The position numbers and the translations under genes were made by a program. The notes beneath the pieces were generated by a model. The model saw only the letters and a program-made list of their open reading frames with translations. It was not told where the DNA came from and did no database searches. Below, piece by piece: positions 1 to 8,080 of a stretch of DNA of 37,029 nt (its first letter is position 1; every line of letters starts with the position of its first letter). This DNA is from FEN-1297 sp046706945 (lineage in GTDB: Bacteria > Bacteroidota > Ignavibacteria > Ignavibacteriales > Ignavibacteriaceae): contig JBJKOY010000508.1 in assembly GCA_046706945.1 (NCBI GenBank), forward strand, positions 1 through 37,029. The letters run 5' to 3'.

Positions 1-716
1 TCCCGCTGCTTACTACCAAAAAGGTCGAATGGAAATCGCTTCTGCACGAAGTTCTTTGGTACCTTTCCGGAGAAAACCATATCAGGAATTTAAGGCAGCA
101 TACAAAAATATGGGATGCCTGGGCGGACGAGGAAGGAAACCTTGAGACCGCATACGGTCATTTTTGGAGGCATTTCCCTAGCGCCGAGAAAAATAAGGAC
201 GGGAGCTGGAATATCAGGGAGGTGGATCAAATACAGTACGTTATTGACACTTTAAAGAAAAATCCGTTCAGCAGGCGTTTGGTTGTTACCGCATGGGAGC
301 CCGGCAACGCTACAAAAAGCAAGCTTCCTCCATGTCACTACACTTTTGTATTTAACGCCAATAACGGGAAATTGAATTGCCACCTTACGCAGCGCTCCGG
401 GGATATTGCTTTGGGAATACCGTTTAACCTTGCCGCATATTCAATCTTAATGCAGATTATTGCCCAGGAAGTCGGAATGGAACCCGGATTTTTTGCTCAT
501 ACGATAATCGATGCTCATATTTATGTTGCCGATGAAGGATCGCCGATGGAAAGATACGATCACCGCCGCGGTTTGATCGAACAACTGAAGAGGGAACCAT
601 TGCCGCTGCCCAAATTAAAAATTGCGCGCAAACCGATAAATGATCTGCGGTTTGAAGATTTTGAACTTATCGATTATCGTCATCACGACAAGATAAAATT
701 TGAAGTCGCGGTCTGA
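1..716 (+). CDS. thyA: Thymidylate synthase, 5'-truncated by window edge
   Basis: Converts dUMP to dTMP using methylene-tetrahydrofolate in the cytoplasm. The reading frame is already open at base 3, so the N-terminus (roughly 50 residues by family length) lies outside the window. A GTG at 222 is internal, not the start. Visible family motifs are WDAWADE, the catalytic-cysteine segment LPPCHYTF (Cys codon at 333-335), the phosphate-binding QRSGD segment followed by the LGIPFN helix, and the DAHIY segment. QRSGD reads QRSCD or QRSVD in many homologues. The segment around MERYDHRRG, between DAHIY and REPLPLPKL, is longer or different from E. coli ThyA. folA follows 110 bases downstream, a common pairing because DHFR regenerates the folate that ThyA oxidises. 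Confidence 0.95.
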   Translation, partial: PLLTTKKVEWKSLLHEVLWYLSGENHIRNLRQHTKIWDAWADEEGNLETAYGHFWRHFPSAEKNKDGSWNIREVDQIQYVIDTLKKNPFSRRLVVTAWEPGNATKSKLPPCHYTFVFNANNGKLNCHLTQRSGDIALGIPFNLAAYSILMQIIAQEVGMEPGFFAHTIIDAHIYVADEGSPMERYDHRRGLIEQLKREPLPLPKLKIARKPINDLRFEDFELIDYRHHDKIKFEVAV

Positions 717-749
717 CGGAAGTCCTTCATGTTTTGTATATTTGCTTAT

Positions 750-776
750 CGGAATTGATTGAATTTCCGGGTTTTT
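750..776 (+). terminator. Possible intrinsic terminator after thyA
   Basis: A short stem (CGGAA/TTCCG, extendable by two A-T pairs with one bulged base) lies 34 bases after the thyA stop and is followed by GGTTTTTG. The stem is short, so this is a weak call. It would separate thyA transcription from folA. The sequence TATATTTG at 737-744, just before it, resembles a Bacteroidota -7 box but has no convincing -33 partner. Confidence 0.35.
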
Positions 777-826
777 GCGTTTGTTAATTATCATTTTCTT
801 CTCTTCATAATTTAAAAGCGATTGTT

Positions 827-1309
827 TTGAATAAAGTAATTATATCGGCAGTAGCCGAAAATAACGTAATAGGCAGAACGGACGGCGAAATGCCGTGGCA
901 TTCGAAAGAAGAATTTAAGCACTTTAAGGAAACTACATTCGGCTTTCCGGTTATTATGGGCAGGAAAACGTTCGAGTCTCTCGGGAAACCGTTAAAGGGC
1001 AGACTGAATATAATAGTAACGAGAAGCGCAAAGCTTGATTATAATTTCGATAATGTTTTAATTGTTCATAGCCTTGACGAGGCATATTTATACTGCGAAA
1101 AGAATAATTTCGAGAAGATTTTTGTAATAGGAGGCGGACAAATATACAGGCAGGCTCTGGAAAATGTTAACGAGTTAATTATCTCCTATATGAAATTCAA
1201 TGCCGAGGGCGATGTTTTTTTCCCGGAAATAGACGGAAATATTTGGGAAATAAAAAAGCGCGAAGAGCACCCGGAGTTCGTAATTGTAACGTACGCAAGA
1301 AAGAATTAG
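827..1309 (+). CDS. folA: Dihydrofolate reductase
   Basis: Reduces dihydrofolate to tetrahydrofolate with NADPH, serving thymidylate and one-carbon metabolism. The 160-residue length is normal for the family. Motifs in order: N-terminal ISAVAENNVIG, the substrate-binding MPWH segment with the conserved acidic residue replaced here by the adjacent E of SKEEFKHFK, IMGRKTFESLG (NADPH binding), the ITR segment, and the VIGGGQIY glycine motif. The start is TTG at 827. I see no usable ATG or GTG upstream in frame, and translation from here begins exactly at the expected first beta-strand. mutL follows after 7 bases, so the two genes are probably co-transcribed. Confidence 0.93.
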   Translation: MNKVIISAVAENNVIGRTDGEMPWHSKEEFKHFKETTFGFPVIMGRKTFESLGKPLKGRLNIIVTRSAKLDYNFDNVLIVHSLDEAYLYCEKNNFEKIFVIGGGQIYRQALENVNELIISYMKFNAEGDVFFPEIDGNIWEIKKREEHPEFVIVTYARKN

Positions 1310-1316
1310 GTTAACC

Positions 1317-3164
1317 GTGAAGAAGATAGCAATACTTCCCGAAAATATTGCCAATAAAATTGCGGCCGGAGAAGTTGTACAAAGACCCGAATCGGTTGTA
1401 AAGGAATTGATGGAAAATTCCGTGGATGCCGGCGCATCAACAATAGAGGTAATAGTAAAAAGGGCCGGGAAGTCGCTGATCCAAGTGGTCGACGACGGTG
1501 CCGGCATGAGCGAAGAAGATGCCGAAATGTGCATTCAAAAACATGCCACCAGCAAAATATGCCGTCTTGAAGACCTGGATGCCATTGCCACTCTGGGTTT
1601 CCGCGGCGAAGCTTTAAGTTCAATTGCCGCGGTTAGTCAGCTTGAAATTAAAACCGAAACCAGGGATGAAGAGCTTGGTACTTTAATAAAAACGGACGAC
1701 GGCTTGAATATCTTCAAAGAGAAAGGATCTTTCCCGAAGGGAACATCGGTTGCGGTGAAGAACTTGTTTTTCAACACCCCGGGTAGAAGGAACTTCCTGA
1801 AAAGCGATGCGACCGAATTGAAGCAAATCATCGATACGTTTAATAAAATCTCTCTAGGTCATCACGGTACCGGTTTTAAATTTTACAACGACGAAGACCT
1901 GATTTTTGATTATGCCTCCGGATCTCTTGTAGACAGGGTAAAACAGGTATTCGCCGACAATATGACGGATGCGCTTATACCGGTCGAAGAGCGGACGGAT
2001 TTTTTAAGTATGTACGGTTTTATAGGCAAGCCTGCAATGCTGAAGAAAAGCAAAGGCGAACAGTACCTGTTCCTGAATTCCCGCTATGTGATCAGCAGGC
2101 AGATGAACCACGCCGTTTTTACCGCTTACGAGAATATTCTCGAAAAAGGAGATTATCCTTTCTTTATTCTATTTATAGAAGCGGATCCCAAGAAAATAGA
2201 CGTAAACGTTCATCCGTCAAAACTGGAAGTGCGTTTCGAAGACGAGAAAGATTTCTATAATTTTATTCTTGCCGTCGTAAAAAAAAGCCTGGGCACGCAC
2301 GACCTTATCCCCTCCATGATATTCACGGGCGAGGACGAAGAGAAACTGGCTTTCAATAATTTTATAAGAACCGAAAAAAATGATTTCAGCGACAGACCCG
2401 TATCTCAAAATAATATTCCGGTGCCGAAAACAAGATTTTCCGACAGCGAGATAGATCTGATATTCGGGAGTCTGCCCGGCGATATCCTTAAAAGCCGGGA
2501 TGACCGGGAAACTTCGCATCCTTTCGAACAGACCGAAGGGAGGGAAGTCTATCACGAAACAGGCGCGGTTAAGTACGACGGACGGGCGGGGGATGAAACT
2601 CCGTTTATTATCCAGCTTCATAATAAGTATATACTTTCGCAGATAAAGACGGGTCTGATGATAATCGATCAGCACGTAGCTCACGAAAGGATTCTTTACG
2701 AGAAAGCGTTGAAAAGATTCGATGCCGACATGCCGTTTTCGCAGCAGCTCTTGTTCCCGATGACGCTGGAAGTGGATCCTGCCCGTTTTACCCTTATAAG
2801 AGAATTGAATCCATATCTTTTGAAATTGGGCTTTGAAATAAAATTCTTCAGTAAAAATACGATAGTTATTGAAGGTGTGCCCGACGACGTGAAAAAAGGA
2901 TCCGAAGAAAAAATACTGATGGATCTGATAGAAGAATTCGACGAAAACCGGCGCGAAAAAAAACTGGAAGACAAAGATAACCTGGCGAAAACTTACTCAT
3001 GCAAAACCGCGATAAAGGCCGGGGATTACCTTACGGAAAAGGAAATGAGACTTTTAATCGACCAGCTTTTTGCCACTTCGATGCCATATGTCTGCCCGCA
3101 CGGCAGGCCTGTTGTTGTAAAAATATCATTGGAAGAATTTGACAGAAGATTCGGCAGAACTTAA
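1317..3164 (+). CDS. mutL: DNA mismatch repair protein MutL (endonuclease type)
   Basis: GHKL-type ATPase that couples MutS mismatch recognition to strand incision. The N-terminal ATPase motifs are intact: the ELMENSVDAGA segment (catalytic Glu33, Asn34), DDGAGM, TLGFRGEAL and GTSVAVKNLFFNTPGRR. A variable linker covers about residues 340-420. The C-terminal dimerisation/endonuclease domain carries DQHVAHERILYE at residues 451-462, matching the metal-binding DQHA(X)2E(X)4E motif except Val for Ala, and CPHGRP at 593-598. These mark the nicking-type MutL found in bacteria lacking MutH, unlike E. coli MutL. The start is GTG at 1317. Length is 615 residues, typical. MutS is not in the window. 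Confidence 0.96.
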   Translation: MKKIAILPENIANKIAAGEVVQRPESVVKELMENSVDAGASTIEVIVKRAGKSLIQVVDDGAGMSEEDAEMCIQKHATSKICRLEDLDAIATLGFRGEALSSIAAVSQLEIKTETRDEELGTLIKTDDGLNIFKEKGSFPKGTSVAVKNLFFNTPGRRNFLKSDATELKQIIDTFNKISLGHHGTGFKFYNDEDLIFDYASGSLVDRVKQVFADNMTDALIPVEERTDFLSMYGFIGKPAMLKKSKGEQYLFLNSRYVISRQMNHAVFTAYENILEKGDYPFFILFIEADPKKIDVNVHPSKLEVRFEDEKDFYNFILAVVKKSLGTHDLIPSMIFTGEDEEKLAFNNFIRTEKNDFSDRPVSQNNIPVPKTRFSDSEIDLIFGSLPGDILKSRDDRETSHPFEQTEGREVYHETGAVKYDGRAGDETPFIIQLHNKYILSQIKTGLMIIDQHVAHERILYEKALKRFDADMPFSQQLLFPMTLEVDPARFTLIRELNPYLLKLGFEIKFFSKNTIVIEGVPDDVKKGSEEKILMDLIEEFDENRREKKLEDKDNLAKTYSCKTAIKAGDYLTEKEMRLLIDQLFATSMPYVCPHGRPVVVKISLEEFDRRFGRT

Positions 3165-3171
3165 ATTGAAA

Positions 3172-3195
3172 TTAAGCGCTCAAAAAAGCGCTTAA
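3172..3195. other. Perfect 9-bp inverted repeat between mutL and acyl-CoA mutase
   Basis: TTAAGCGCT and AGCGCTTAA flank a 6-base loop (CAAAAA), starting 7 bases after the mutL stop and ending 7 bases before the next start codon. There is no T-run after it on the + strand, so a classical intrinsic terminator is not supported. It could be an mRNA processing or stability hairpin, or a structure that occludes the start of the next gene. Confidence 0.55.
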
Positions 3196-3202
3196 TAACA
3201 AA

Positions 3203-4888
3203 ATGGTTTCAAAAAAAACTAAGGATGCGGTTATGTCAAACGGAGAATATAAAAAAAAGAAAAGGGAATATGAATTAAAGGCCGGCGGAGCGGCCAATAC
3301 GGGTATGAAATTTACTTCGGTAAGCGGCGAGGACGTAAAAGTGCTTTACTCGCCCGACGATATCGAAAATATTAATTTCCTGAGCGAAATAGGATTTCCC
3401 GGCGAGTACCCCTATACAAGAGGTATACACGTAAACGGCTACAGGGGAAAGATATGGACTATGCGGCAGTTTGCCGGCTTCGGTACTCCCGAAGATACAA
3501 ATAAACGTTTCCATTACCTGCTTAAAAACGGGCAGACGGGCTTATCCGTTGCCTTCGATCTTCCAACTCTCATGGGCTGGGATTCGGATGCAAATCTGAG
3601 CGAAGGAGAAGTTGGGATATGCGGGGTTGCGGTTTCGTCTCTACTGGATATGGAAGTTTTGTTCGATAAAATTCCTCTCGACAAAGTTTCCACTTCCATG
3701 ACGATTAATTCTCCCGCCGCGATGATATTTGCTTTCTATCTGGCTGTTGCGCAAAAACAGAACGTGGATTTTAAAAAATTAAGAGGCACTCTTCAAAACG
3801 ACATCCTAAAAGAATATATCGCGCAGAAAGAATATATTTATCCTCCGGACCCTTCTATGAGGATTATTGTTGATATGATCGAATATTGCTCGAGGGAAGT
3901 CCCCCAATGGAACCCAGTTTCCGTAAGCGGCTACCATATAAGGGAAGCCGGATCCACGGCCGCGCAGGAACTGGCTTTTACTTTGGCCGACGGATTTTCT
4001 TATATCGAGGCTTGCATCGAACGCGGTATGGACGTTGATGAGTTCGCACCGAGAATATCGTTCTTCTTTAATTCGCATCTGGACTTCTTCGAAGAGATCG
4101 CTAAATTCAGAGCGGCAAGAAAAATATACGCTAAACGGATGAAGGAACGCTACGGGGCAAAAAATCCTAGATCTTGGTGGCTGCGGTTTCATACGCAGAC
4201 CGCGGGCTGCACTTTAACGGCGCAGCAGCCCGAGAATAATATAATCAGGACCGCCTACCAGGCGCTTGCCGGCGTTTTCGGGGGTACTCAATCCCTGCAT
4301 ACCAATTCTATGGACGAGACCCTCGCTCTGCCCAGCGAAAAAGCGGTAAAGATAGCGCTGCGTACGCAGCAGATAATAGCATATGAGACGGGAGTAATAA
4401 ATACCGTCGATCCGCTCGGCGGAAGTTATTACGTGGAATCTTTAACGGACAAAATGGAAAAGCTGGCGGAGGAAATATTCGAACGGATCGATTCTTTAGG
4501 CGGGGTCATTCCGGCGATTGAAGCGGGTTATTTTCAGAAGGAAATTGCCGATGCCGCTTACCGCTACCAGAAGGAAGTGGAAAGAAAAGAGAAATTTATC
4601 GTAGGCGTCAACGAATTTGTGGAGAAAAACGAGAAGGTTGATATCCCTATTTTGTATATTTCACCGGAAGTAGAAAAAAAACAAAAACACAGACTTGCTG
4701 AACTGAAGCAGAGCAGGAATAAAGAGGATGCTGAAAAAAGTATTGAAGAGATAAAAACAGCCGCGGCCGATAATAATAATTTGATGCCGGTGCTTATCAA
4801 GGCGGCTCAAAATTACGTTACGCTGGGGGAAATGACGGGGGCGCTGAAACAAATATTCGGTACATACGAGGAGACTGCCGTTTTTTAA
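3203..4888 (+). CDS. B12-dependent acyl-CoA mutase, large (catalytic) subunit, methylmalonyl-CoA mutase family
   Basis: Member of the adenosylcobalamin-dependent acyl-CoA mutase family that rearranges carbon skeletons of CoA thioesters. The 561-residue protein contains only the catalytic TIM-barrel part. The C-terminal B12-binding domain is absent, so a separate small subunit is needed and is not in the window. Conserved segments include LKNGQTGLSVAFDLPT, VSTSMTINSPAAM, SGYHIREAGSTA (conserved His), RFHTQTAGCTLTAQQPE, GGTQSLHTNS and DPLGGSYYVE. The usual methylmalonyl-CoA motif RGxYPTMY reads RGIHVNGY here, so the substrate cannot be taken as methylmalonyl-CoA. Starts are possible at ATG 3203 or ATG 3233. 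Its stop overlaps the next start by one base (TAATG). Confidence 0.9.
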   Translation: MVSKKTKDAVMSNGEYKKKKREYELKAGGAANTGMKFTSVSGEDVKVLYSPDDIENINFLSEIGFPGEYPYTRGIHVNGYRGKIWTMRQFAGFGTPEDTNKRFHYLLKNGQTGLSVAFDLPTLMGWDSDANLSEGEVGICGVAVSSLLDMEVLFDKIPLDKVSTSMTINSPAAMIFAFYLAVAQKQNVDFKKLRGTLQNDILKEYIAQKEYIYPPDPSMRIIVDMIEYCSREVPQWNPVSVSGYHIREAGSTAAQELAFTLADGFSYIEACIERGMDVDEFAPRISFFFNSHLDFFEEIAKFRAARKIYAKRMKERYGAKNPRSWWLRFHTQTAGCTLTAQQPENNIIRTAYQALAGVFGGTQSLHTNSMDETLALPSEKAVKIALRTQQIIAYETGVINTVDPLGGSYYVESLTDKMEKLAEEIFERIDSLGGVIPAIEAGYFQKEIADAAYRYQKEVERKEKFIVGVNEFVEKNEKVDIPILYISPEVEKKQKHRLAELKQSRNKEDAEKSIEEIKTAAADNNNLMPVLIKAAQNYVTLGEMTGALKQIFGTYEETAVF

Positions 4889-5766
4889 TGATAAAAGAAT
4901 ATTTAAAACTGATCAGGATACCGCAGTGGATCAAAAACTTTTTTGTTTTTGTTCCGCTGATTTTTTCCCAGAATTTATTCGATCTAAGGTATTTCCTGAT
5001 CGTGTTGTCCGGATTCTTTGCATTTTGTTTTACCACGAGCGCCGTATATGTCTTTAACGACATAATAGATGTCGAAGCCGACAGAGCTCACCCGATCAAG
5101 AAAAACCGCCCGGTTGCTTCGGGCAAAATTTCCAAATTTTCGGCGGTTATACTGGCGGTTGTCCTGCTGCTGATAGTCGCCTTGTCGTCCGGCTTATACA
5201 ATTGGAGATTTATAATAGCGCTTTCGTCTTATTTTATTTTGAACATTTTATACTCTTCGGTATTAAAGCATATAGTACTGCTGGATATTTTCAGTATTGC
5301 CGCCGGTTTTTTAATCAGGGTTATAGCCGGAGCGCTTATTATAAACGTGGAAATATCAAGCTGGCTTCTACTCACTACGTTGTTTATATCGCTGTTCCTG
5401 GCAATAATGAAAAGACAGTCGGAATTAAAGCTGCCGGTTGAAGAAGAAGGAATAAAAACAAGAAAAGTATTGAGCCACTATTCGCTTGAATTTACGAATC
5501 AAATGGCTACGGTTGCCGCATCCGGAGTAATTATATGCTACGCGCTTTACACGGTATCCACCAGGACCGTAAAAGTATTCGGTACGGAAAAATTAATTTA
5601 TACCACGCCTTTCGTAGTCTTCGGCATTTTCAGGTATATGTACCTGGTGTATCTGAATAAAAAAGGGGAAAATACCACCGAGATTATGATTACGGACCTT
5701 CCCATGATTTTCAACGTTATGTTGTATATATTAACTACGACCCTTATTATATATAAGGTAATATAA
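4888..5766 (+). CDS. UbiA-family prenyltransferase, decaprenyl-phosphate phosphoribosyltransferase-like
   Basis: Integral membrane protein of 292 residues with about eight or nine predicted helices. The N-terminal PQWIKNFFVFVPL segment and the first aspartate-rich motif NDIIDVEADRAHPIKKNRP (residues 57-75; Asn57, Asp58, Asp61, Asp65) resemble the Rv3806c/DPPR synthase subgroup rather than quinone-type UbiA enzymes. That subgroup attaches phosphoribose from PRPP to a polyprenyl phosphate, a step in polyprenyl-phospho-arabinose synthesis in mycobacteria. The partner epimerase genes (DprE1/DprE2-like) are not in the window. Translation is probably coupled to the upstream mutase (1-base overlap). 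The subgroup assignment is from motif recognition only. Confidence 0.8.
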   Translation: MIKEYLKLIRIPQWIKNFFVFVPLIFSQNLFDLRYFLIVLSGFFAFCFTTSAVYVFNDIIDVEADRAHPIKKNRPVASGKISKFSAVILAVVLLLIVALSSGLYNWRFIIALSSYFILNILYSSVLKHIVLLDIFSIAAGFLIRVIAGALIINVEISSWLLLTTLFISLFLAIMKRQSELKLPVEEEGIKTRKVLSHYSLEFTNQMATVAASGVIICYALYTVSTRTVKVFGTEKLIYTTPFVVFGIFRYMYLVYLNKKGENTTEIMITDLPMIFNVMLYILTTTLIIYKVI

Positions 5767-5778
5767 CCGAATTATGTA

Positions 5779-6270
5779 ATGCTACTATTAAAATCAATGA
5801 TTTTACGATTCGTTAAATATTATTTTATATATGCCGCGGTTTTTATTTTTCTCGGCTGTTCCGGCGGCGGCACTATCGGCAGCGCCGGGGACTTATCGGT
5901 TAAGCCGGTTGAATTAAACGCCTGGGTGAATTTGATGCCGGGCAGCAGCGCTGCCTTTTATTTATCGGGCAGGCTGATCCTGGTCAATAACTCGCCGGAT
6001 ACGGTTAAAAAAATTAATTTCGAGAAAATCTCGGTCAGCCAGGGAAGCGGCAAAATTTACGAGTTTGTTCCTTCGGTCCGGTTTCGGAATAATAACCGCG
6101 CAGTTTTATCGTTTGATTCCGCAGAAGTGAGCTTCAAAAATAACAAAGGTCTGCCGGCGGGTTCGAAGATTGATCTTGATAGAACTATCGATATTTTTAT
6201 GACGATATCCTTTAATTCCTCGGAGAAAGAATTCGTCTTTAAAGATTTAAAGATTAAAAAGGTATACTGA
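5779..6270 (+). CDS. Hypothetical lipoprotein
   Basis: I do not recognise a family. The protein (163 residues) has a basic N-terminus, a hydrophobic stretch and a lipobox ending FLGC at about residues 23-26, indicating lipidation and anchoring to a membrane facing the periplasm. The mature part looks like a single beta-rich domain with alternating hydrophobic residues (for example SGRLILVNN and FVFKDLKIKKVY), perhaps an Ig-like or LEA-like fold. An alternative start at ATG 5797 would give a more standard signal peptide. The stop overlaps the next start by one base (TGATG), so it is probably co-expressed with the CNNM/CorC-type protein downstream. Confidence 0.75.
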   Translation: MLLLKSMILRFVKYYFIYAAVFIFLGCSGGGTIGSAGDLSVKPVELNAWVNLMPGSSAAFYLSGRLILVNNSPDTVKKINFEKISVSQGSGKIYEFVPSVRFRNNNRAVLSFDSAEVSFKNNKGLPAGSKIDLDRTIDIFMTISFNSSEKEFVFKDLKIKKVY

Positions 6271-7508
6271 TGTTCACTGGCGATCTATTCATCCTTATTG
6301 CATTGCTTATTATAAGCGGATTCTTTTCCGGCTCGGAGATGGCATTCGTAGTATCAAACAAGCTTAAAATTGAAATTAAAGCCAGGAAGAACAACCTTTC
6401 GGCAAAGAGCGCTTTATATTTTTCGCAGAAGCCGCAGGATTTTTTTTCGACCATACTTTTGGGTAATAATGTAGTCAATATTGCTTTCGCCTCGATATCT
6501 ACTTTCTTCCTTACGGTTTTTTTCGGATTCAGCGAGTTAATTATTTTAATAATCACCACGTTTACGCTTCTTATCATCGCCGAGCTGCTTCCTAAATATT
6601 TTGCCGGCGAGATTGCGGACAGGTTTATTCTAATAGCGTCTTTGCCCCTGAAAGCGGTTTCCATTGCCTTCTATCCCTTTGTAAAAATTTTATCGTCTAT
6701 TTCTTATTTCATAACCCAGTCATCCAATGTGAAGGAAGAAAAAATTAATTATTTGTTCAGCAGGGAAGACATAGAATCGCTGGTCGAAGAAAGCATGGAA
6801 GCCGGCGTCGTGAATAAAAATGAAAGCGACATCATAAATAAAGTCCTTGCCCTGGGCGACCAGCGCGTTTACGAAGCTATGAGGCCCCGCACCGAAATAG
6901 TTGGCGTGGAAACCGGACAAAGCTTAAACGAAGTACTTTCGATTTTTATAGATTCCGGGTATTCTAAACTGCCGGTTTACGAGGAAAACCTCGATAATAT
7001 TAAAGGCGTTGTCTTTGCCTACGATTTGTTTAAGTCGCCGCCTGATCTGAAAAGCATTATTAGAGAGATTATATTCGTTCCGGAAACAAAAAAAACGTTC
7101 GATATGCTGAACGAAATGCTCGCGAAGCAGGTATCCGTAGCAATCGTCATCGATGAGTTCGGCGGCACTGCCGGCATAATTACCACCGAGGATATAATGG
7201 AGGAGCTCTTCGGAGAGATCAAAGACGAATATGACGTGGACGAAGATATCTGCAGGCGGGTTGCACAGGATACTTATCTAATAAGCGGAAAAGTGGAAAT
7301 CGATTTCATTAACGAAAAGTACGGTCTGAATTTACCTACCGGCGATTACGAAACAATAGGCGGGTTTATTACTTCCGGGCTTGGACGCATACCGGCAGAG
7401 GGCGAAGGGATTACCATAGACGGGTTTAATATACTTATTGCCAGAGCAACGCCTGTCAAAATAGATGTTGTAAAACTTGTGGTACCCGGGCAGGCAAAAG
7501 AATCCTAA
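6270..7508 (+). CDS. CNNM/CorC (hemolysin C, GldE-like) family CBS-domain membrane protein
   Basis: The N-terminal DUF21/CNNM transmembrane domain covers about residues 1-150 and begins with GFFSGSEMAFVVSNK, the family signature for a Mg2+/Na+-type transporter core. Two CBS motifs follow (about 195-320; PRTEIVGV and a second unit ending GIITTEDIMEELFGE), then a C-terminal CorC_HlyC domain with the typical DYETIGGF and LGRIPAEGEG segments. The 412-residue length is usual. In Bacteroidota, related proteins are annotated GldE (gliding), but no gliding genes are visible here. The likely role is divalent-cation homeostasis at the inner membrane. Hemolysin is a historical name only. Confidence 0.9.
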   Translation: MFTGDLFILIALLIISGFFSGSEMAFVVSNKLKIEIKARKNNLSAKSALYFSQKPQDFFSTILLGNNVVNIAFASISTFFLTVFFGFSELIILIITTFTLLIIAELLPKYFAGEIADRFILIASLPLKAVSIAFYPFVKILSSISYFITQSSNVKEEKINYLFSREDIESLVEESMEAGVVNKNESDIINKVLALGDQRVYEAMRPRTEIVGVETGQSLNEVLSIFIDSGYSKLPVYEENLDNIKGVVFAYDLFKSPPDLKSIIREIIFVPETKKTFDMLNEMLAKQVSVAIVIDEFGGTAGIITTEDIMEELFGEIKDEYDVDEDICRRVAQDTYLISGKVEIDFINEKYGLNLPTGDYETIGGFITSGLGRIPAEGEGITIDGFNILIARATPVKIDVVKLVVPGQAKES

Positions 7509-7516
7509 GTTATATT

Positions 7517-7915
7517 ATGGACCATAAAATCGTACTCTTCGACGGATATTGTAATTTCTGTAATTTTTGGGTTAATTTTATAATAAAAAGAGACAGTAAA
7601 AGAGTTTTTAAATTTGCCGGCCTTCAAACCGAATCGGGGAAAAAAATATTGAAACGGCTGAACGGCGCCGAATTATCGGACAACACGGTCATCCTGATAG
7701 AACATGAAAATTATTTTATCAAATCGACGGCAAGTCTGAAGATTTTGCGTAATTTATCCTTCCCGGCTAAGTTCATATATGCTTTAATTATAATACCTTC
7801 GCCCTTAAGAGATTATATTTACGATTATATCGCCGGAAACCGCTATAAATGGTTCGGGAAAAGGACGGAATGCCGGCTGCCTTCCGCATCCGAGAGAGAT
7901 CGTTTTATCGAATGA
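7517..7915 (+). CDS. DCC-family (DUF393) thiol-disulfide oxidoreductase-like protein
   Basis: Small protein (132 residues) beginning IVLFDGYCNFC, the DxxCxxC signature (Cys12, Cys15) that names the DCC family. A later IAGNRYKWFGK segment is also typical. The family has a predicted thioredoxin-like fold. Its physiological role is unknown and redox activity is an inference from the CxxC pair. It lies 8 bases after the CorC-like gene and probably ends that transcription unit, since a promoter-like sequence precedes the next gene. Confidence 0.88.
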   Translation: MDHKIVLFDGYCNFCNFWVNFIIKRDSKRVFKFAGLQTESGKKILKRLNGAELSDNTVILIEHENYFIKSTASLKILRNLSFPAKFIYALIIIPSPLRDYIYDYIAGNRYKWFGKRTECRLPSASERDRFIE

Positions 7916-8005
7916 ATTTTTCCGAATATTTTAATTTTTTACTCTTATAACTATTATCCGTTCACGGTTTTTTAGGTATGTAGTTTTTATTTAAAGAACC
8001 CGTTT

Positions 8006-8038
8006 TTTGGTACTTGAATTAAAATTGACGTAAATTTG
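8006..8038 (+). promoter_or_regulatory. Bacteroidota-type promoter candidate for tgt
   Basis: TTTG at 8006-8009 and TAAATTTG at 8031-8038 match the -33 (TTTG/TTG) and -7 (TAnnTTTG) consensus described for Bacteroidota housekeeping sigma factors, with a 21-base spacer. The -7 box ends about 42 bases before the tgt start. The match is by eye in AT-rich DNA, so chance similarity is possible. Confidence 0.4.
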
Positions 8039-8080
8039 TACATGTAAATAAAATGAGTTGTAATCGTTTTTCGGTAAAAT

